From assembly GCA_001007665.1 (NCBI GenBank), contig JXQG01000001.1, positions 1 to 64,000 of the forward strand: a stretch of 64,000 bases of DNA, given 5' to 3'. Shown here one piece after another: positions 56,836 to 64,000 of the stretch; positions within the stretch are counted from its first letter, which is position 1; each line of letters starts with the position of its first letter. The notes beneath the pieces were generated by a model, which saw only the letters and a program-made list of their open reading frames with translations, was not told where the DNA came from and made no database searches. Source of the stretch: Candidatus Synechococcus spongiarum SP3. Its GTDB lineage: Bacteria > Cyanobacteriota > Cyanobacteriia > PCC-6307 > Cyanobiaceae. Both the position numbers and the translations under genes were made by a program.

Positions 56836-57847
56836 GTGTACCGTTCTGGAGATAGCCTTACAAAGTCGTTGGATCTTGGCCAGGATGGATTCGGCGGTAG
56901 CCACCCAGACAAAGGGACGGGCTTGAGCGTTGTAGTGCTCCATAAAGTCATTGATTTTGCGGGTGAGTTGTCCAACACTGGGGAACGACCCGCGTCGAAT
57001 GGCTTTCTGGATAATGATGCCGAAGAAGCGTTCCACTTGATTGATCCATGAGGCATAGGTGGGGGTGAAATGCAGATGGAACCTGGGCCGCTGCGCCAGC
57101 CACTCCTTCACCGTGCTGTGTTTATGGGTGCAGTAGTTATCGATGATCAGATGGATGTCCAGGTGGTTAGGCACATTCCCGTCAATCTGCTGGAGGAAGG
57201 AGAGGAATTACTGGTGGCGGTGCCGCTGCTTGCACTGCGCCAGCACTTTGCCGGTGGCTACATCCAAGGCAGCAAATAATGTTGTCGTGCCGTTACGAAT
57301 ATAATCATGGGTGACACCTTCCACATAACCAAGTCCCAACGGCAGCGTGGGTTGCGTTCTCTCCAATGCCTAGATTTGCGTCTTCTCATCTAGGCAGAGC
57401 ACGACCGCATGATCCGGTGGATTCAGGTACAGACCCACAATGTCCTGCACCTTATCCACAAAGTGGGGATCGTTGGAAATCTTGAAATGGCGGTGGCGAT
57501 GGGGTTGCAAGTTAAACAACTGGAACCAGCGGTGGACGGTGGACTTGGAGATGCCGGTGTGCTGGGCCAGGGTGCGGACACTCCAATGGGTGGCGTTGGG
57601 CGGTGGATTCTGCAATGCCGTATTGAGTACCTCGGCCACTCGCTCGGCATCATAGATGCGAGGTCGTCCAGCTCGCTGTTCGTCGTGCAGTCCTTCCATG
57701 CCCTGGTGGTGATAGCGACGGCGCCATTTGCCAACCGTGACATGGCTAACGCCGAGGCGCTTTTGGAGGGCGACCGCCGCGTGACATGAGCTTACCCCTT
57801 GAACAGGACTCCCTCTATTCTAGAGAGCTATCTCTGGGACGCTACAC
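56836..57847 (-). mobile_element. IS630-family element, 1012 bp, degenerate, with terminal inverted repeats and TA target duplication
   Basis: Left end gtgtaccgttctggagatagc, right-end complement gtgtagcgtcccagagatagc; TA at 56834-56835 and 57848-57849; transposase fragments MEGLHDEQRAGRPRIYDAERVAEVLNTALQN and MPNHLDIHLIIDNYCTHKHSTVKEWLAQRPRFHLHFTPTYASWINQVERFFGII. Confidence 0.92.
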
Positions 57848-58027
57848 TAGCCTCACCAACTCGTGAATGAAGTGGTCAAGTGCGCTAACAGCCAAAACCA
57901 ATTCTGCCCTGAGGATGTCCGACAGATCCAGCACCGAGGTCGTTTGGGAATTCAATGCCCCAAAAATCGAGCCAAGATTCCGAACACGGCTGATGTTGGT
58001 ACGGAATTGATTAATTACCGTTTGCAT
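57848..58027 (-). pseudogene. HEPN-domain protein, N-terminal portion
   Basis: MQTVINQFRTNISRVRNLGSIFGALNSQTTSVLDLSDILRAELVLAVSALDHFIHELVRL; frame continues exactly into 56402-56833 once the IS630 is removed. Confidence 0.75.
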
Positions 58028-59065
58028 AGTTTGTCAACTGAACAACCCTGTTAGCCAAGTCTAAGAAAATTTCTTCGAATTTGGCTTGTGATTCCTTGGT
58101 TTGGCATAGGACCGTGCCGCTCTGGCCGAGCTGTTCATCGGTCAGAGTATAGACTGGTGTCTGCTTTTCTTGGGACATGGTAATGAGAGAATTGAAATCC
58201 GGTATGCTTGCTAAGCAATAACTGTCCTTGTTTAACAATTCATATGCACTTTTAGGAAGTGTCATATCATGTGATTCTAGAGCAGGATATAGATCCTTCG
58301 TGACTTTCTCATTGATCTGATCGATCCATTGCTGAAAACCCCTGGTAGGAGCTCCGTCCCTAGGTCTATAATTCTGAACGATTATTCCCAGAAATTTGGG
58401 TTTGACCTGAGGGAAGGGGTAAGATGCTTCCCTTAGAATTAGCAATTGTTGCGCTTTATTCGACCATTTGTACCATTTGGGGATTACTTTAGTTAGGGAG
58501 TCTATTGCCATTGCAGAATAGCAGTCAGGTGTAGTTGGGATTATGAAGTAATCACTGGTCATCAGTAAATTCTGATTGAAGGAACTCAGACTAGGATTCA
58601 TATCAATAAGAATATAGTCAGCATGAATCTCTTTGGCTGTCTCAGCAAGCAGATGTGGAATTGAACCGGGGATGTTTTGGAGAGCCTGTATTGAGCCCGA
58701 GAGTTCTTGGGCTATGCCCAGAGTCACTTCAAATTCGGAGATACCTATGTGGCCTGGCAATAAGAAGAGGTCGTCTCTTGTAGTGTAGTGGACAAACAAT
58801 TTACTGGCTTGATTCGTTCCGGCTTTGACTCAAACGCGGGTGCAAGACCGGATTTCAAGTTGCGGTCCGGTTTCTCTTTATAGAAGTCTTCCAAGTCCGA
58901 TTGTCCACGTTACCCTAGCACCAGGCCAGTGAGGTTGGACTGCGGGTCTGCGTCAACCAACACTACTCTCTTGCCCAAGATCGCCAGTTGCCACCCTAGG
59001 TTGAACGTAGTCGTAGTCTTGCTAACACCCCCCTTGTGGTTGAACAGCGCAATTTGTTTGGACAC
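58011..59065 (-). pseudogene. ParA-like P-loop ATPase with one nonsense codon and one frameshift
   Basis: N-term [88 protein letters not shown] / frameshift / RDDLFLLPGHIGISEFEVTLGIAQELSGSIQ...ADYILIDMNPSLSSFNQNLLMTSDYFIIPTTPD. Confidence 0.88.
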
Positions 59066-59252
59066 TTGGACTTCTCAGCGACCCTGCACGACAGGGTAGC
59101 GCTTTGGGCTCACGCTTGCGCCGCCGTTCCAATCGGCTCCGGTCGCTCCGGCTTCTCGGGATTTTGGGCGCGGTAGCCGGGCCGGACACCCCGCGCCTGA
59201 TCCTCCTCGCCCCTCTTTCATTATATCCCTCAATGACCCAGTGGGGAAACCT

Positions 59253-60688
<1,436 letters not shown>

Positions 60689-60743
60689 AGGGTTCAGAGA
60701 ACTGGCCCCTTGCCTGAAGATTGGCGGGCAGAGGTCAGGGCTT

Positions 60744-60836
60744 CAGGAGCGATACAAAGCAACAGACAGGCGAACAGCCAGCACGGCCGCGTGAAGAGCC
60801 ACCACCAGGGCGATGAAAACCTGCGTTTGGTCCACA
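60744..60836 (-). CDS. psaM: photosystem I reaction center subunit XII (PsaM), 30 aa
   Basis: GTG-started MDQTQVFIALVVALHAAVLAVRLSVALYRS*; single TM helix resembling PsaM (xTQxxxALVVALxxxxLAxRLxxxLY). Confidence 0.75.
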
Positions 60837-60910
60837 GATCAAAATGAACTGAAGTCGTGTTTATTCTCAGGCACAACCACCATGGCGTCTCGGGCCTTGT
60901 TACAAGGCTT

Positions 60911-61576
60911 AGGATGAGACTTCTTCCTGTCTTGCGGCGGCCGTTCCATGAGGAGCAACGCGCCCTGAGGCTTCAGGTTTTGCGCCTTGGGTCCATGGTT
61001 GAGGAGTCCCTTTGCCTGGCCCGTGCGGTGCTGGCGGGTCCCAACCTGGAGCTGGCCCCTCAGGTGCGACTTGGGGACAACCGCATTGACCGCCTCTATC
61101 GGGAGCTGGAAGAGCGCTGCCTGTTTCTCCTGAGTCGCCGCGCATCCAACCAGCGGGAGACGCGCCAGTTGATCGTGTATTTGCAAGCCATCCGGGACCT
61201 GGAGCGTATTGGCGACTACTGCAAGGATCTGGCCAGCACCGGTGAACGGCTTCTGCCTTACCAGCCTCTGGCGGTGCGTGACGGCTTGCTGATGATGCTG
61301 GATCGCAGCCGCTCCCTGCTGGCCATGGCCCTTGAAGCCCTGAGTTGCAATGATGCCAGCGCCGGGCAGCGGCTCATTGCCCTGGACGACCTGGTGGATC
61401 AGGACTATGCCAACATCTATGAGCAGCTCACCAAAGGGCACCTGCTTGCGTCCATGCCACGGGAGGCCGTCGTCTTGACCGCCCTTGCGATTCGCGCCCT
61501 GGAACGACTGGCTGACCATGCCGTCAATGTGAGCCGTCGCATCAGCCATGGCGCTGTGGGCACTGATCAATCCTGA
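60911..61576 (+). CDS. phoU: phosphate signalling complex protein PhoU
   Basis: MVEESLCLARAVL..., ETRQLIVYLQAIRDLERIGDYCKDLA, ALERLADHAVNVSRRI. Confidence 0.9.
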   Translation, partial: RMRLLPVLRRPFHEEQRALRLQVLRLGSMVEESLCLARAVLAGPNLELAPQVRLGDNRIDRLYRELEERCLFLLSRRASNQRETRQLIVYLQAIRDLERIGDYCKDLASTGERLLPYQPLAVRDGLLMMLDRSRSLLAMALEALSCNDASAGQRLIALDDLVDQDYANIYEQLTKGHLLASMPREAVVLTALAIRALERLADHAVNVSRRISHGAVGTDQS

Positions 61577-61582
61577 GGTCCA

Positions 61583-62089
61583 ATGGACGACACTCCGAAG
61601 CGGGTCATTTACCTGGAGCATCGGGCCATTGGCCGCCTGGACCTGCGACCCATGGCGCCCCTCTGGCGCCGCTCTGCTGCAGATCTCCTGGCCCTGGAGG
61701 GCCAGGTGGAGTTGGCTATTTCCTGGGATCGCCCCATGGAGGATCCCCGTGAGCTCTCGGAAATTCCCGAGGTGCGCCTCTGGCACATCCACGTGGACCA
61801 GCACTGCCCATGGCTGCCCCTGTTGTTGGAGCGCCACACCGGTCAGTTGAGCCGTTACGTGGCCATGGTGGTCCCCCATGGCTTCCACGCCAGCGAGGGA
61901 ATTCGTTTCCATCCGGAGGCCCTGGAGTTGTGGGTTACCGCTCGTCTGATGGTGCTGGACCGGTGGTGCCACAGCCATGGCCTCAGCGGAAGACGGCGCC
62001 TGGAGCAGATGGCTTCTGTGCTGGGCTTTGCTCTGGACCCCTCCTTCTGGACCCTCATGGACGGGGCCCGGTACCCTGCACCGCCGTGA
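61583..62089 (+). CDS. CRR6-like NdhI maturation factor family
   Basis: IPEVRLWHIHVDQHCPWLPLLLERHTGQLSRYVAMVVPHGFHASEGIRFHPEALELWVTARL. Confidence 0.7.
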   Translation: MDDTPKRVIYLEHRAIGRLDLRPMAPLWRRSAADLLALEGQVELAISWDRPMEDPRELSEIPEVRLWHIHVDQHCPWLPLLLERHTGQLSRYVAMVVPHGFHASEGIRFHPEALELWVTARLMVLDRWCHSHGLSGRRRLEQMASVLGFALDPSFWTLMDGARYPAPP

Positions 62090-62883
62090 GTTCTTCCATA
62101 GAACTGGTGGTGTTGCCGGAGCTGGTGCTGCAAGGCGCCTGGCAGATGACTCTTGACTACTGGCTGCTCAAGGCCGTTGATGCTGGTGCGCTGGGACCTG
62201 TGCTGCGGTTTTACCACTGGCCGTGGCCGTGTCTCTCCCTGGGCCGTCATCAGCACTCCACCCCGGCACGATGGGATGCCCTGGCCCGGCAAGGGCGTCT
62301 GGATCTGGTGCGGCGCCCCAGTGGCGGTTCAGCGGTCTTGCACGGAAGCGGACTCACCTATGCCCTGGTGTTGCCCATCACCATGGTGTCGGGCCGCAAC
62401 GGGGTGGAACGCTATCGCTTCTGCTGCCGCTGGCTGCAGCAGGTCTTCGCCCAACTGGGCCATCCCCTGGCGTTTGGCCAGGACCCCGCCAGGCTGACCA
62501 GCAGCCATTGCTTTGACCGTGCCACTGCCGCGGACCTGGTGGACGCCAAGGCCGGGAACAAGCGGATTGGCAGTGCCCAGCGCAGAAGCCGGCGCGCCCT
62601 GTTGCAGCATGGGGAACTGATGCTGCGGTCCGTCCCTCCTGTGCTGTGGCGGCAGGTGTTTGGCCAAGTGGCAGCACCTGGGGGACTGCCGCTGCACCCC
62701 TCCGCATTGCACAGCCTCCAGAAACAGTTGCGTCAGGCCCTCATGCAGCAACTGGGCCTCCGCCACTGGCGCTGCTGGCAGCCCGGCCCGGAGGCATGGA
62801 CAGCCATGGCCCACCTGCCCATGTCCATGGAGCATCAGCCGGTGGCGCCTCAGGAGAAGGCAGCCATGGCCGCATCCGGCTGA
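62086..62883 (+). CDS. lipoate-protein ligase A family protein
   Basis: [70 protein letters not shown]-type [22 protein letters not shown]. Confidence 0.88.
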   Translation: MSSSIELVVLPELVLQGAWQMTLDYWLLKAVDAGALGPVLRFYHWPWPCLSLGRHQHSTPARWDALARQGRLDLVRRPSGGSAVLHGSGLTYALVLPITMVSGRNGVERYRFCCRWLQQVFAQLGHPLAFGQDPARLTSSHCFDRATAADLVDAKAGNKRIGSAQRRSRRALLQHGELMLRSVPPVLWRQVFGQVAAPGGLPLHPSALHSLQKQLRQALMQQLGLRHWRCWQPGPEAWTAMAHLPMSMEHQPVAPQEKAAMAASG

Positions 62884-64000
62884 GATTCCGCAGCCTCGCT
62901 GGGCTGCCCATCCCTCGGGGGATGGGTGGAGGGGTGCTGGCTGAGCACCAGGAGCCGGTTCAGGGCGGCCACGAAGGCCTGGGCCGAAGCCACCACCACG
63001 TCAGTGTCAGCGGAATACCCGGAGCAGAGAAGGTCTCCCTGGCGCAGGCGAATGGTGACCACCCCCAGGGCATCAATCCCCTCGGTGACGGCCTGGATGC
63101 TGAACTCCACCAACTCGTTGGGCATCTTCACCAACTCGTCAATGGCGCGGCACACCGCATCCACGGGACCCGTGCCAATGGCGGCCGTGGTGGCCTGGCC
63201 CCCCTGGCTGTCCTCCAGGGTGACCGTGGCGGTGGGGCGCAGGTTGGTGCCACAGCTCACCTGCACCAGCTTGAGCTTGTAGGTGGCATCCACCTGCTGC
63301 GCCTGGTCACTGACGATGGTTTGCAGATCCAGATCGGTGATGTCCCGCTTGCGATCCGCCAGGTCCTTGAATCGGCGGAAGGCTTGGTCGAGATCCTCTG
63401 GAGAAAGGCTGTAGCCCAACTCCTCCAGGCGGCTGCGGAAGGCATTGCGCCCGGACAGTTTGCCCAGGCTGATGCGATTTTGCTTGAGACCAATGGTGCG
63501 GGCATCCATGATCTCGTAGGTGATGCGGTTCTTGAGCACACCGTCCTGGTGGATGCCGGACTCGTGGGCAAAGGCGTTGGCCCCCACAATGGCCTTGTTG
63601 GGCTGCACCAGCATGCCTGTGAGGTTGGAGACCAACCTGGAGGTGCGGTAAATCTCCTCGGTGTTGATGGCCGTCAGGGGCTCTTCGCTGTCGGCAGGGC
63701 GACCCAGAAGGGGATTGAACAACTGGCGGCGCACATGCATGGCCATGACCAGCTCCTCCAGGGCGGCATTGCCAGCCCGCTCCCCGATGCCGTTGATGGT
63801 GCATTCCAGTTGGCGGGCGCCGGCCCGCACGGCCGCAAGGAAGTTGGCCACCACCAGGCCCAGGTCGTTATGACCATGAACGGAGATCACCGCCTGATCC
63901 ATGTTGGGTACGTGGGCGTCGATGCCCGCAATCAGCCGGGAAAACTCTTCCGGTGTGGTGTACCCCACGGTGTCGGGAATGTTGATGGTGGTGGCCCCTG
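62850..64000 (-). CDS. leuA: 2-isopropylmalate synthase, C-terminal part (gene runs off window)
   Basis: [61 protein letters not shown]. Confidence 0.97.
   Translation of the reverse strand, partial: GATTINIPDTVGYTTPEEFSRLIAGIDAHVPNMDQAVISVHGHNDLGLVVANFLAAVRAGARQLECTINGIGERAGNAALEELVMAMHVRRQLFNPLLGRPADSEEPLTAINTEEIYRTSRLVSNLTGMLVQPNKAIVGANAFAHESGIHQDGVLKNRITYEIMDARTIGLKQNRISLGKLSGRNAFRSRLEELGYSLSPEDLDQAFRRFKDLADRKRDITDLDLQTIVSDQAQQVDATYKLKLVQVSCGTNLRPTATVTLEDSQGGQATTAAIGTGPVDAVCRAIDELVKMPNELVEFSIQAVTEGIDALGVVTIRLRQGDLLCSGYSADTDVVVASAQAFVAALNRLLVLSQHPSTHPPRDGQPSEAAESQPDAAMAAFS

Noticed and set aside
60839-61978. 379-aa minus-strand ORF
   Set aside because: Antisense to phoU and the CRR6-like gene.

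Overview
This 64-kb GC-rich window comes from a cyanobacterium of the Synechococcus type. Evidence: phycobilisome core genes apcE-apcA-apcB-apcC, a cyanobacterial-order atp operon, POR, PsaM, CRR6 and CcdA/Ccs1. The lineage (for example a sponge-associated Synechococcus) is inferred only from overall character and the heavy IS decay. The backbone is well preserved: a ribosomal-protein superoperon from rplC to prfA (11.5-27.8 kb), atpI-B-E-F'-F-H-A-G (31.7-37.7 kb), phycobilisome core genes (39.1-44.4 kb) and assorted housekeeping genes to a partial leuA. Between these lie accessory pockets (0.2-2.3, 6.8-11.2, 27.8-29.4 and 54.3-59.1 kb) full of decayed IS elements (IS630, IS256, IS5 and an IS982-like fragment) and wrecked accessory genes. 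The most interesting pieces are: (1) a ParA-like ATPase gene overlapping a RiboL-PSP-type HEPN gene (RX4H motif RNQIAH), where the HEPN gene is split by an IS630 element whose in-silico excision at its TA duplication restores a 203-aa ORF exactly in frame; (2) a decayed restriction-modification locus whose endonuclease resembles NgoMIV, fused to an IS256 remnant, plus a separate methyltransferase N-terminal fragment cut at its SPPYW motif by an IS5 remnant 20 kb away; (3) an ApcE linker with four REP linker domains; (4) an untracked 30-aa PsaM gene. Protein families were recognised by eye and memory of family motifs; no searches were run.
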